Part shown: positions 17,175 through 25,795 of the stretch, piece after piece
Layout of the letters: every line of letters starts with the position of its first letter
How positions within the stretch are numbered: the stretch's first letter is position 1
NCBI RefSeq assembly: GCF_004078635.1
Contig: NZ_RZNB01000001.1
Span: 1 to 64,000 of the forward strand
DNA: 64,000 nt
Source of the DNA: Labedella phragmitis
GTDB lineage: Bacteria > Actinomycetota > Actinomycetes > Actinomycetales > Microbacteriaceae
Direction of reading: 5' to 3'
The notes under the pieces: generated by a model
Database searches by the model: none
The model's input: only the letters and a program-made list of their open reading frames with translations
What the model was told of the DNA's origin: nothing
Made by a program: the position numbers and the translations under genes

Positions 17175-17882
17175 ATGAGCATCGAGGAGGGGGCCGTCTG
17201 GTCGCGGCCCGACGACGGGACGGCTCCGCTCATCGTCCTGCTGCACGGCCGCGGCGGGACCGAGCAGGATCTCGTGCGGCTCTTCCCGTTCCTGCCGGAC
17301 GACGTCGTCGCGGTATCGCTGCGCGGTCCGCTTCCACGCCGTGACGGCTACTCGTGGTTCAGCGTGCCGCCGGACCCCGGAGGGCGACCGGCGAAGGAGG
17401 CCGCGGCGGAGCACGTGGCCCCGGCCTCCGACGCCGTCCTCGCATGGATCGCGGAACGTGACGGATCGACCGTCGCACGGGTGGACGGATCGACCGACGC
17501 ACAGGACGAGATCGCCCCGCGACGCCCCGTCGCCGTCGTCGGCTACTCCCAGGGCGGAGCGGTCGCGATCCACATGATGCGTCGCGCGCCGCGCGCCGTG
17601 GACACGGCCGTCCTCATCGCCGCTCTGCTCGGTACGGGCGACGAAGAGGGCGACGACGTGCTCCTCGAGGTCCGCCCGCCCGTGTACTGGATGCGCGGGC
17701 TGCGTGACGAGGCGATCACCCTCATGGACGTGCAGCGCGTCGCCTACTTCCTCCCCCCGCACAGCACGCTGACGACGGCGGAGCATCCCCTCCTCGGGCA
17801 CGACCTCTCCGACACGTTCCTCGCCGCCGCGGGCGCCTACGTGACCCGCTGGGTCGACGGGCTGGCGCGCTCCGAGGACTGA
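17175..17882 (+). CDS. Alpha/beta-hydrolase (carboxylesterase/phospholipase family)
   Basis: A 235-residue serine hydrolase. The ATG at 17175 follows a purine-rich GGAAGGGTGAGGGG. Motifs: IVLLHGRGGTEQDLVRLFPFL (oxyanion strand), ISLRGP-like VSLRGPLPRRDGYSWF, nucleophile elbow GYSQGG, PVYWMRGLRDE (acid region) and catalytic His in PLLGHDLS. The pattern is that of the YpfH/carboxylesterase-phospholipase group acting on small acyl esters. There is no signal peptide. Substrate unknown; it seems independent of nagB because a long palindrome separates them. Confidence 0.88.
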   Translation: MSIEEGAVWSRPDDGTAPLIVLLHGRGGTEQDLVRLFPFLPDDVVAVSLRGPLPRRDGYSWFSVPPDPGGRPAKEAAAEHVAPASDAVLAWIAERDGSTVARVDGSTDAQDEIAPRRPVAVVGYSQGGAVAIHMMRRAPRAVDTAVLIAALLGTGDEEGDDVLLEVRPPVYWMRGLRDEAITLMDVQRVAYFLPPHSTLTTAEHPLLGHDLSDTFLAAAGAYVTRWVDGLARSED

Positions 17883-17913
17883 GAGCCCCGTCGGACGACC
17901 GTGCGGGCGGCCC

Positions 17914-18720
17914 TCAGACCGGGACCGCCGCCGTCCCGGGACCCGCCGCTTCCGCGGGCGGAAGCGCGCGCCGGAGGATCCAGCGCTCGGAGAACGTCCA
18001 CACCGTCGTCACGACGAGATAGATCGTCGCGGCGAGCGGTACGAAGAGCGCGACGATCGCGGTCATGAACGGCACAAAACTGAGCGTGCGCATGACACCC
18101 GTGAGGTCGGGGGTGCCCGGAGCGGTGGGCGCAGCGGGCGGTCCGCCCGGCGTTCCGGGCAGCGGATCGGCGAGCAGGCGGCGCGAGAGCTGTGCCGTCA
18201 CGGCGATGACGACGACGGCGACGAGCGCCATCAGGACCGTGCCGAGGTCGAGCGACCCGGTCGTGGCGAGGGTCGCGAAGCTCGATCCGAGCGGCATGCC
18301 GAGCAGCCGTTCGCTCAAGAGTGCGTTGGGGTGGCCGTTGATCGTCATGACGATGAAGAGACCGTAGATCGTCGACACGACGGGGATCTGCAGCAGCATC
18401 GGGAGGCACCCGGCGGTCGGCGAGACCTTCTCGCGCTGGTAGAGCTCGAGCGTCTTCCGTTGGAGCTTCTCGCGGTCCTTCCCGAACTTCTTCTGCAGTT
18501 CCGCGAGTTGCGGGGCGATCCGCTTCCGAGCGTTCGCGGCCTTCACCTGCGAGACGCCGACGGGGATGAGCGCGGCGCGGACCACGAGGGTCACGAGGAC
18601 GACGGCGAGAGCCGCGGCGGCGGTGCCGGCGACGGGCTCGAGGAGCGAGCTGATGGACATCACGACGGCGTAGGCGGCGTCGAGCACGGCCGCGACGGGG
18701 CCGAATTCATAGGGGTTCAC
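17914..18720 (-). CDS. YidC/Oxa1-family membrane protein insertase (accessory copy)
   Basis: A 268-residue protein with about five membrane segments. The Oxa1/YidC core is clear: LVTLVVRAALIPVGVSQVKAANARKRIAPQLAELQKKFGKDREKL (the conserved Arg in the first helix faces the groove), then SPTAGCLPMLLQIPVVSTIYGLF, and a Pro-rich loop before the last helices. It lacks the rpmH-rnpA-yidC-jag context of the housekeeping gene and lies downstream of a small membrane protein that accompanies YidC paralogues in actinobacteria. It is probably a second insertase for a subset of membrane proteins. Confidence 0.9.
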   Translation of the reverse strand: MNPYEFGPVAAVLDAAYAVVMSISSLLEPVAGTAAAALAVVLVTLVVRAALIPVGVSQVKAANARKRIAPQLAELQKKFGKDREKLQRKTLELYQREKVSPTAGCLPMLLQIPVVSTIYGLFIVMTINGHPNALLSERLLGMPLGSSFATLATTGSLDLGTVLMALVAVVVIAVTAQLSRRLLADPLPGTPGGPPAAPTAPGTPDLTGVMRTLSFVPFMTAIVALFVPLAATIYLVVTTVWTFSERWILRRALPPAEAAGPGTAAVPV

Positions 18721-18890
18721 GGAGGGTCCTCACTGTGGACGGGTCGTCAGACGTGATATGGCGTCTGGCTGCCGTCGATCCGTGCGCGCATCTGCGCGAG
18801 GCGGAGGCGTGATCGAACCCGATCGGTGTGGACGCACGCTCCGGAGATGCGTGGCGTCCAGGGGAACGCGCGGTCAGGGAGTCGGTCGGA

Positions 18891-19187
18891 TCAGCGGGCG
18901 GCAGCCGGGACGGGCAGTCCCGGCGCTCGCGGCCGCGGGTGTCCCTCGGTCGTGGGATCGTCTTGAGCGCACACGGCCACGACGGGCGGCGGCTCGGCCG
19001 CGCGATCCGTGGGTGTGGAGCCGAGGAGGGCGGCGACGACGCGCATGACGGCGCGCGTGGTGACGGCGGCGCTCGCGGCGAGCGCGAGCACACCGAGGAC
19101 GGCGACCGTCGTGAGAGCCGGGGAGGCCGCGGACACGTCGAACGCCGCGGCGAAGAACCGCACGAGCATGTCGAGGTACGCGATCAC
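18891..19187 (-). CDS. Small membrane protein (DUF6412-like) next to YidC paralogue
   Basis: A 98-residue protein from GTG 19187 with one or two hydrophobic segments (SPALTTVAVLGVLALAASAAV) and a basic middle. The C-terminal DDPTTEGHPRPRAPG resembles the RDPDAxGRxRPRAPG ending that I recall from DUF6412 proteins found beside accessory YidC genes in Actinobacteria; the family name is from memory. It is 170 bp upstream of yidC2 on the same strand and probably co-transcribed. Function unknown. Confidence 0.65.
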   Translation of the reverse strand: MIAYLDMLVRFFAAAFDVSAASPALTTVAVLGVLALAASAAVTTRAVMRVVAALLGSTPTDRAAEPPPVVAVCAQDDPTTEGHPRPRAPGLPVPAAAR

Positions 19188-19209
19188 ACCGTCAGGCTAC
19201 CAGCGCCGC

Positions 19210-19310
19210 GCTCGGCGGGCCGGGCCTGGGCTCGGCGGGCCTGGGCGATGCGCCGACCTGGGCGATGCGCGGGCCGCGGACCTGCGCGATGCGCGGGCCG
19301 CGGGCCCGGG
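19210..19310. repeat. GC-rich short direct repeats
   Basis: GCTCGGCGGGCC occurs at 19210-19221 and 19230-19241, followed by three imperfect roughly 22-24-bp units built on GCGATGCGC, the last two sharing GCGATGCGCGGGCCGCGG (19262 and 19286). They lie between the small membrane-protein gene and the epimerase. They look like slippage-prone simple sequence with strong secondary-structure potential; no function can be assigned. Confidence 0.7.
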
Positions 19311-19357
19311 TGACCGCGTTTCGACGAGTTCAGCCACCATGTGGCGACGAGCGCCGG

Positions 19358-20203
19358 TCAGACGTGGTCGCGCCACGTGTGGCGCGGCTCGAAGCCGAGC
19401 ACCTTACGCGCCTTGTCGATCGAGAGGAGCGTGTCGTTCTCGCCGAGGTCGCGCACGATCGGCACCTCCGGGAACACCTCCGCGACGAGCTCGGCGTTCG
19501 GCCGGGTCATGACGGTGTCCGCGGCCGCGATGATGAAGCGATCGAAGCCGGGACCAGCGACCTCGAGCGCACGCTGCACCGCTTGCGCACCGTCGCGCGC
19601 ATCGATGTAGCCCCACGCGTTCCACTTCCGCGCCCGCGCGTCCTCGTCGAACGACGGGAAGGCGGCGTAGTCCTCCGGGTCCATGACGTTCGAGAACCGC
19701 AGCGCCGTGATCGAGAGCCGGGGATCCCAGCGCACGAGCTCGATCGCGAGCTGCTCCTCGAGGTGCTTCACGAGCGAGTAGACACTCTCGGGCCGAGCCG
19801 CGTACTCCTCGTCGATCGGCAGGTACGGCGGTGGCACGTCGAACGGCAGGCCCAGCACGGTCTCGCTCGACGCGTACACGATGCGCTCGATGCCGAGGCG
19901 GTGCGCCGCCCAGAACACGTGGAACGTGCCGTTCATGTTGTTGTGGAACGTCGCGACGTCGCTCTGCAGGCCGGGAGCGGGGATCGCGGCGAGGTGCACG
20001 AGCGCGTCGATGCCGTCGTGCTGGTCGTCGACCCCGGCGAGCGCGTCGATGACCTGACCGTAGTCGGACAGGTCGACGCGGACGAAGCCCTCCCCTCGTT
20101 CGCCGTGCTGGTCGAGGTTGACGACGTCGTGACCCTCTTCGCGCAGCGTACTGACGACGGTGCGACCCAGTTTCCCGGATCCTCCGGTGACGGCGATTCT
20201 CAT
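19358..20203 (-). CDS. NAD-dependent epimerase/dehydratase (extended SDR)
   Basis: A 281-residue Rossmann enzyme. The ATG at 20203 is chosen because MRIAVTGGSGKLGRTVV begins the fold directly. Other signatures: NLDQHGERGEGFVRVDLSDY (NAD adenine site), IDALVHLAAIPAPG, GIERIVYASSETVLG, and the catalytic Tyr/Lys in YSLVKHLEEQ. The pattern of the C-terminal half (DTVMTRPNAELVAEVFP) is that of uronate dehydrogenase/GalE-like proteins. Substrate is uncertain: sugar or sugar nucleotide. It is a single gene with no sugar operon around it. Confidence 0.87.
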   Translation of the reverse strand: MRIAVTGGSGKLGRTVVSTLREEGHDVVNLDQHGERGEGFVRVDLSDYGQVIDALAGVDDQHDGIDALVHLAAIPAPGLQSDVATFHNNMNGTFHVFWAAHRLGIERIVYASSETVLGLPFDVPPPYLPIDEEYAARPESVYSLVKHLEEQLAIELVRWDPRLSITALRFSNVMDPEDYAAFPSFDEDARARKWNAWGYIDARDGAQAVQRALEVAGPGFDRFIIAAADTVMTRPNAELVAEVFPEVPIVRDLGENDTLLSIDKARKVLGFEPRHTWRDHV

Positions 20204-20284
20204 GCGTTCATCCTGTCGGTTCGATCTCACCGCGCCGATGATCGGCCCGGGCACGGCGCGGGAGGGGTCCCGCGTCCGCTGGGG

Positions 20285-20818
20285 TCAGTCGGTCGGCTCG
20301 CCGGTCTTCGTGATGTCGCTCGTGGCGTTGCCGTCCGTGACGGACGCGCCCTCGTCCGAGTCGGGCGTCGATCCCGCCTCGGAGTCCGGGGCTGAACCGT
20401 CGGTCTCGGGTGTCGCGGGCTCGGACAGTCCGGCGTCGGCCGCGATCTGATCGGCGGTGCGGTCGGCGTAGGCTCCGCCGCCGTCGCCGGCCGTCGAGTC
20501 GTCGGAGGAGCCGCTCGAGGTGGTCTCGGAATCGGCGCCCGCGGCGGCGGAACTCCCGGTCGAGCCGCCTCCGACGCCCTCGATCTCGTCGGCGACGATC
20601 GCCTCGGCGAATCGGCGAAGGTCCGGCCCCGGCTCGAAGTCGATGAAGCGGTCCTTGAGTCGCGCGTTCAACTCGGCGAACGCGTCCTCCCACGATCCGT
20701 CCGCGTGCGTGCCTGCGACGTCGAGCACGGCTTCGCGCAGCACGCGGTCGGAGTCGTCGAGGATCTTCGCACGCGCCTCGTCGTTCCAGCGGATGTCGTC
20801 GGGGCTGATCGAACTCAT
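20285..20818 (-). CDS. Hypothetical acidic protein with disordered tail
   Basis: A 177-residue protein from ATG 20818 (GGAGTG upstream). Residues 1-80 look folded and helical (ISPDDIRWNDEARAKILDDSDRVLREAVLD, WEDAFAELNARLKDRF, PDLRRFAEAIVADE). The rest is a Gly/Ser/Asp/Thr-rich, strongly acidic tail with few hydrophobic residues. No membrane segment or signal. I do not recognise the family. It sits between the epimerase and glgX on the same strand, cut off from glgX by a terminator. Confidence 0.7.
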   Translation of the reverse strand: MSSISPDDIRWNDEARAKILDDSDRVLREAVLDVAGTHADGSWEDAFAELNARLKDRFIDFEPGPDLRRFAEAIVADEIEGVGGGSTGSSAAAGADSETTSSGSSDDSTAGDGGGAYADRTADQIAADAGLSEPATPETDGSAPDSEAGSTPDSDEGASVTDGNATSDITKTGEPTD

Positions 20819-20995
20819 GGTCACTCCGTTTCCGACGCCACGGACGGGCGCCTCGACCCCCACGCTAGGCGCGGACCTCCTGTGCGCTCACCCCCTTGCG
20901 CAGACGCGGACGAGGTCCGGTCGCATGCCCAGGAGCGCCGCGCTCAGCACGGCGTTCGCGAACCGGAACGAGCGGACCGCCACCTGCGCCGACGA

Positions 20996-21032
20996 CGAAG
21001 CCCGCCCGAGCAGGTCGCTCGGACGGGCTTCG
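20996..21032. terminator. Intrinsic-type hairpin after glgX
   Basis: CGAAGCCCGCCCGAG (20996-21010) pairs with CTCGGACGGGCTTCG (21018-21032) with one mismatch and a 7-nt loop. It lies 20 bp past the glgX stop on the minus strand and before the next gene on that strand. Terminator is the obvious role. Confidence 0.8.
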
Positions 21033-21051
21033 TGGGCCGCCGTGATCCGGC

Positions 21052-23256
21052 TCAGCCGTTCGACTCCGGCGTCTGTGTTCCGATGACCGGGATCGCCGAG
21101 GTGCGCATCGCGAGCGACGCGGCGACCGAGTGATCGGGCTCCGTCTCCGGCTCGCTCGCCGCGCGCAGCACCACGAGTGAACGCGACGCCAGCGTGAGCT
21201 TCGCGCCAGCGGGCAGCGGGGGGCCGTCGACGGCTTCCTCGCCCGTGTCGACGACGGCCTCCCACGCTGCGCCGAATGATGCCGGCGGGATGGTCACCTC
21301 GACGTCCTCGACGTCTGCGCTGAAGTACAGGAGGAAGTCGTCGTCGTGGATGGTGTTGCCGCGACGGTCACGCTGGCGGATGCTGCCACCGTTGATGTAG
21401 ATGCCGACGGTGCGCTGCAGCGCGGCCTCCCAATCGTCTTCGCCCATCTCGGAGCCGTCGGCGCCGAGCCACACGATGTCGGGCAGCGGGTCGCCCTCCT
21501 CGCGCTCGTACGGCTTGCCGTCGAAGAAGCCGCCACGCCGGAACGTCGGGTGCTCGCGGCGCAGTCGCGAGACCGCCGCCGTGAATTCGATGAGCGGCTC
21601 GTCCGCCTTGTCCCAGTGCACCCAGCTGATCTCGTTGTCCTGCGCGTACGTGTTGTTGTTGCCGCCCTGGGTGCGCCCGAGCTCGTCGCCGTGCAGGATC
21701 ATCGGCACGCCTTGCGAGAGCAGGAGCGTCGCGAGGAAGTTGCGCTGCTGACGCGCGCGCAAGGCGAGCACGCCGGGGTCGTCGGTCTCGCCCTCGACGC
21801 CCGAGTTCCACGAGCGGTTGTGCGATTCGCCGTCGTTGTTGTCCTCGCCGTTGGCGTCGTTGTGCTTCTCGTTGTAGGACACGAGGTCGCGCATCGTGAA
21901 GCCGTCGTGAGCGGTGACGAAGTTGATGGACGCGAACGGGCGGCGGCCCGAGTTCTCGTAGAGATCGGCGGAACCCGTGATGCGCGCCGCGAACTCGCCG
22001 AGCGTCGAGGGCTCGCCGCGCCAGTAGTCGCGCACGGTGTCGCGGTACTTGCCGTTCCACTCGGTCCACTGGGGCGGGAAGTTGCCCACCTGGTAACCGC
22101 CGGGGCCGACGTCCCACGGCTCCGCGATGAGCTTGACCTGCGACACCACCGGGTCCTGCTGCACGAGCTCGAAGAAGGTCGAGAGGCGGTCGACGTCGTA
22201 GAACTCGCGAGCGAGCGTCGACGCGAGGTCGAAGCGGAACCCGTCGACGCGCATCTCCGTCGCCCAGTAGCGCAGCGAGTCCATGATGAGCTGGAGCGAG
22301 TGCGGGTGTCGCACGTTGAGCGTGTTGCCCGTTCCCGTGTAGTCGGTGTAGTACCGTTTGTCGTTCTCCTCGAGGCGGTAGTAGGCCTCGTTGTCGATGC
22401 CCTTGAAGCTCAACGTCGGGCCCATGTGGTTGCCCTCGGCCGTGTGGTTGTAGACCACGTCGAGGATGACCTCGATGCCGGCGGCGTGCATCGCGCGGAC
22501 CATCGACTTGAACTCCTGCACCTGCTGCCCGAGCTCGCCCGTCGCCGAGTAGGTGTTCTGCGGAGCGAAGAAGCCGATCGTGTTGTAGCCCCAGTAGTTC
22601 GCGAGGCCCTTGTCCTCGAGCGTCGAGTCCTGCACGAACTGGTGGACCGGCATGAGCTCGATCGCGGTGATGCCGAGCTTCTTCAGGTGGTCGATGACGA
22701 CGGGGTGCGTGAGGCCCGCGTAGGTGCCGCGCTGGTCCTCGGGGATCTCGGGGTGCAGCTCGGTGAGGCCCTTCACGTGGGCCTCGTAGATCACCGTGTC
22801 CGAGTAGGGCGTGTGCGGCTTGCGGTCGCCCGCCCAGTCGAAGAACGGGTTCACGACGACGCTCAGCATCGAGTGCGGCGCCGAATCCTCGTCGTTGCGT
22901 GAATCCGGGTCGCCGAAATTGTACGAGAAGAGCGCGTTGTCCCAGTCGTACTGACCCGCCGTCGCCTTGGCGTACGGGTCGAGCAGGAGCTTGTTCGGGT
23001 TCGCGCGCTTGCCGTTCGCCGGGTCGTACTCACCGTGCACGCGGTAGCCGTAGCGCTGCCCCGGCTGGACGTTCGGGAGGTAGCAGTGCCACACGTACGC
23101 GTCGACCTCGATGACCTCGACGCACGTCTCGGTGCCGTCCTCGTCGAAGAGGCACAGCTCGACGCGCTCGGCCGCCTCGCTGTAGAGCGCGAAGTTCGTG
23201 CCGCCGCCGTCGTACGATGCGCCGAGCGGGTAAGCGGTTCCGGGCCAGGTTTCCAC
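21052..23256 (-). CDS. glgX: Glycogen debranching enzyme (isoamylase-type, GlgX/TreX)
   Basis: A 734-residue GH13 enzyme that hydrolyses alpha-1,6 branches of phosphorylase-trimmed glycogen, supplying linear malto-oligosaccharides (also the substrate of TreY). The GTG at 23256 follows GGAGG. Domain order: CBM48 (YPLGASYDGGGTNFALYSEAAERVELCLFD), GH13 barrel with VIYEAHVKGLTELHPEIPE, ELMPVHQFVQD, LDVVYNHTAEGNHMGPTLSFKG, DGFRFDLASTLARE (nucleophile Asp), KLIAEPWDVGPGGYQVGNFPP (acid Glu), NFVTAHDGFTMRDLVSYN, then a beta C-terminal domain. It is 13 kb from treYZ, not clustered with them. Confidence 0.96.
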   Translation of the reverse strand: METWPGTAYPLGASYDGGGTNFALYSEAAERVELCLFDEDGTETCVEVIEVDAYVWHCYLPNVQPGQRYGYRVHGEYDPANGKRANPNKLLLDPYAKATAGQYDWDNALFSYNFGDPDSRNDEDSAPHSMLSVVVNPFFDWAGDRKPHTPYSDTVIYEAHVKGLTELHPEIPEDQRGTYAGLTHPVVIDHLKKLGITAIELMPVHQFVQDSTLEDKGLANYWGYNTIGFFAPQNTYSATGELGQQVQEFKSMVRAMHAAGIEVILDVVYNHTAEGNHMGPTLSFKGIDNEAYYRLEENDKRYYTDYTGTGNTLNVRHPHSLQLIMDSLRYWATEMRVDGFRFDLASTLAREFYDVDRLSTFFELVQQDPVVSQVKLIAEPWDVGPGGYQVGNFPPQWTEWNGKYRDTVRDYWRGEPSTLGEFAARITGSADLYENSGRRPFASINFVTAHDGFTMRDLVSYNEKHNDANGEDNNDGESHNRSWNSGVEGETDDPGVLALRARQQRNFLATLLLSQGVPMILHGDELGRTQGGNNNTYAQDNEISWVHWDKADEPLIEFTAAVSRLRREHPTFRRGGFFDGKPYEREEGDPLPDIVWLGADGSEMGEDDWEAALQRTVGIYINGGSIRQRDRRGNTIHDDDFLLYFSADVEDVEVTIPPASFGAAWEAVVDTGEEAVDGPPLPAGAKLTLASRSLVVLRAASEPETEPDHSVAASLAMRTSAIPVIGTQTPESNG

Positions 23257-23638
23257 GTGCGACCTCCAGGTCAGGGGCGGGTTCGAATGCGGTGCGGGTG
23301 GTGCCTTCAGTGCGTGTTCTGTTTCGTGCGTGCGCGTCGAGCTGACGACGTCGCCCTTGTGCAGGTGCTGGTGCGCGCTCGCCGCAGGACGCGCTGCGGA
23401 CGGCGACTAGCGCGAGCGATCTAACGGTAACGGCTCGCCGCCGTCTCCTTCACATCGCGCCGACCGGTTGACATGCCGCGCCGCGCCCATTCGCGCGCCG
23501 TCACCCTTGTCGTCTCCCAGGTTCACGACGTACCCTGGCGGAGTTTTCCCCCAGACCTCGGGATTTCCGCACGACGCCATCCGGTGAGCCGATCCGCTCA
23601 GAACCGGTCATGGCTCTGATCAAATCCGGGGTGCAATC
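23257..23638. other. Intergenic region between glgX and the next gene (no gene seen)
   Basis: This 382-bp divergent region has no convincing coding frame. It contains one plausible plus-strand promoter (TTGTCG at 23507-23512, 18-bp spacer, TACCCT at 23531-23536) for the gene starting at 23639, and a TTGACA at 23468-23473 without a clear -10. The glgX promoter must lie in the left part, but I cannot place it. Confidence 0.5.
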
Positions 23639-24214
23639 ATGCAGACGATCTTCTACGCGAACACGCGATTCGAGACGGACGACTCGGTCGCCGTCGCCGT
23701 GCTCGACTATGCCGAGAGCCTCGCGGTCGACGGATCCTGCGCGGTCGTGCGCATCCCGACCGTTTCAGAAGGAATGCCCGCGACCTCGAGGTTGCTCGTC
23801 GGGGCCGGGCTTCCCGTCGCTGTGCAAGCTTCGAGCCGAGTCGATCGGGTTGACGGCTACGACGCCGATGTCGACCCCTTCGAAGCGCGCCGCACCCTGC
23901 ACGACATCAGCGAGCGCATGGGACGCCTCCGTCAGAAGGTCGTCGCGCGATCGTTCTCTCTCGACACGACTCTCCACGAGATCTGGGAACTCTCGTTCGA
24001 GGACGTCATCGGTGAGCCGACGTCTGGATCGACCACGGCGTCCCCGGCCGACACCGCGACCGCGGAACGGTCGACGACCGCCGCGGCTCGCTGGCAGGGG
24101 ACCGACGATAACGTCACGCCGATCACCGCCGCTTACACGGAACGCTCCGGTTTCGATTCGGACTCCGACGACGCCGAGGAGTCGCGCGAGGAGTCGGGCG
24201 ACGCCGAGCTCTAG
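23639..24214 (+). CDS. Hypothetical protein, convergent with GAF-ANTAR genes
   Basis: A 191-residue protein from ATG 23639. Residues 1-70 form alternating strand/helix (MQTIFYANTRFETDDSVAVAVLDYAESLA, CAVVRIPTVSEG, SRLLVGAGLPVAVQAS), followed by a helical stretch (DPFEARRTLHDISERMGRLRQKVVARSF) and an acidic, Ser/Thr-rich disordered tail. I do not recognise a characterised family; the N-terminal pattern resembles small conserved proteins of Microbacteriaceae. Its TAG overlaps the stop of the convergent gene in the tetranucleotide CTAG. Confidence 0.7.
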   Translation: MQTIFYANTRFETDDSVAVAVLDYAESLAVDGSCAVVRIPTVSEGMPATSRLLVGAGLPVAVQASSRVDRVDGYDADVDPFEARRTLHDISERMGRLRQKVVARSFSLDTTLHEIWELSFEDVIGEPTSGSTTASPADTATAERSTTAAARWQGTDDNVTPITAAYTERSGFDSDSDDAEESREESGDAEL

Positions 24215-24918
24215 ACGATGATCTCGCGCGCGACGATGGCCCGCGAGACCTCGGTGAGCGCGCGTCCCGTCTCCCGCGCGTAGGCGCGGATGCGGCGGAA
24301 CGCCTCGTCCATCCCCTCGTCGTGGGTATAGGCGACGACGCCCTTCGCCTGCTCGATGATGATGCGGGAGTCGAGCGCCGTCTGCAGCTGCCGGCGCACC
24401 GTCTGGTTCTCGCGTATGACGCGTTCCTGCAGGATGCCGATCGTCGCGACGTCGGCGAGGGCCTGCGCGGCGTCGACGTCGTCGGCACTCAACACGTCCT
24501 CACGACTCTCGAACAGCGTGAGTGCGCCGATGCTCTGCTCGCGCAACCGCATCGGCAGGGCATGGACGGCCGAGAACCCGTTCTCGAGCGCGACGGCACG
24601 GAACCCCGCCCATCCCTCGCCCTCGCGCAGGTCGGGGACGGTGACCGCGCGCCCCTCGTGGAAGGCGTCGAGGCACGGACCCTCCTCGGATGCGAGGACC
24701 ATGAGCTCGACGGTCCGGCTCTCCTCGCTCGTCGAGGCGACGAGATCGAGACCGTCCTCACCGGACAGCAGGATGGCCGCGGCCGTCACGTCGAACGTGG
24801 ACTGGCACGTCTCCACGAGCATCTGCAGGAGTTCGACGATGTCGAAGTCGGCGACGAGCGTGTCGGCGAGCGTGACGAACACCTGGAGGAGCTGTTGTTC
24901 GCGCGTCTTCTCGGTCAT
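24211..24918 (-). CDS. GAF-ANTAR domain protein (RNA-binding antiterminator type)
   Basis: A 235-residue two-domain regulator. A GAF sensor spans about 15-160 (TLVADFDIVELLQMLVETCQSTFDVTAAAILL, EEGPCLDAFHEGRAVTVPDL, FSAVHALPMRLREQSIGALTLFES). The ANTAR domain spans about 170-228 (QLQTALDSRIIIEQAKGVVAYTHDEGMDEAFRRIRAYARETGRALTEVSRAIV), whose three-helix unit binds paired RNA hairpins and prevents termination. No kinase is adjacent. Its start overlaps the upstream gene's stop by 4 bp (ATGA), so both ANTAR proteins are made from one message. Confidence 0.92.
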   Translation of the reverse strand: MTEKTREQQLLQVFVTLADTLVADFDIVELLQMLVETCQSTFDVTAAAILLSGEDGLDLVASTSEESRTVELMVLASEEGPCLDAFHEGRAVTVPDLREGEGWAGFRAVALENGFSAVHALPMRLREQSIGALTLFESREDVLSADDVDAAQALADVATIGILQERVIRENQTVRRQLQTALDSRIIIEQAKGVVAYTHDEGMDEAFRRIRAYARETGRALTEVSRAIVAREIIV

Positions 24919-25622
24919 GCGTCCCCCTCGATCCGGGCGCCCGAGACGGTGAAGGTGAGCGTCCGGTCGAGGATCTGCTGCGCGACCTCCTCCATGCTCT
25001 GGCCCTTGGCGAACGCGTGGGCGCGGATGAGCTGCGACGCGTCATCGGCGGAGACTCCGAGCTGGGCGATGACGAAGCCCGTCGCCTGGTGGATGAGGCG
25101 TCGGCCGTGGCGTGAAATGCCCGTGTCCGCGTCGCCCGACAGGCGGATGGCCCGCTCGAGGACACGCCGACCGAGGAGCCCGCTCAGCACGAGGAGACGA
25201 TCGATCGCGACGCCGTCGAGCCGCATGGGTTCCTCGTTGTAGAGATCGACAGCTCCGAGCCGGAGCGACCCGACGCTGACGGGGAACGCGAAGAGCGCGC
25301 CGATCTCGTGCTCTCGATGCAGCGCGTCCGCGAACGCCGACCAGGTCCGGATGGGAGTCGAGAGATCGGGCTCGAGCACGGGCTCACCGACGGAGATCGC
25401 GTCCCAACACGGGCCCTCGCCGAGGTCGAATTGGAGCTCGTCGATGCGGCCGATGACGGCGTCACTCGCTTCGACCGTCTCCGATCCGAACAAGTCGCCG
25501 AGGGTCGAAACCGAAGCGCCCGTCACCGGGATCACGTCGAGAATCGGTTCCGTGAGCGAGCCGGACCCGTCGTGCGGCTGCGAGAGGGCGGCGAGAGCGG
25601 CTGCGAAACGTGCCTCGCTCAC
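24915..25622 (-). CDS. Second GAF-ANTAR domain protein
   Basis: A 235-residue protein. The GTG at 25622 is preferred because GGGGAGG precedes it by 7 nt; the frame extends to 25673 without an RBS. GAF region: VIPVTGASVSTLGDLFGSETVEASD, DLGEGPCWDAISVGEPVLEPDL, EIGALFAFPVSVGSLRLGAVDLYNEEP. ANTAR region at the C-terminus: RRLIHQATGFVIAQLGVSADDASQLIRAHAFAKGQSMEEVAQQIL. It is first in a two-gene operon with the other GAF-ANTAR gene. Tandem GAF-ANTAR paralogues suggest two signal inputs onto shared or parallel RNA targets. Confidence 0.9.
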   Translation of the reverse strand: MSEARFAAALAALSQPHDGSGSLTEPILDVIPVTGASVSTLGDLFGSETVEASDAVIGRIDELQFDLGEGPCWDAISVGEPVLEPDLSTPIRTWSAFADALHREHEIGALFAFPVSVGSLRLGAVDLYNEEPMRLDGVAIDRLLVLSGLLGRRVLERAIRLSGDADTGISRHGRRLIHQATGFVIAQLGVSADDASQLIRAHAFAKGQSMEEVAQQILDRTLTFTVSGARIEGDA

Positions 25623-25795
25623 GTGCGGACCTCCCCGGTGTCGAGTTGTGCGTGCGTCGGGACCACCCGTCAACGCTAATGCAGCGCGCCCGCGGTGGGG
25701 AAGGTCAGGACGTCTTCAGGCGGCACGGCGTAGCGTCGAGAGCTTGGGGAGTGTGTCAGCGGGACGGCACGGCACGGCATGGAAGGGGACGGCTG

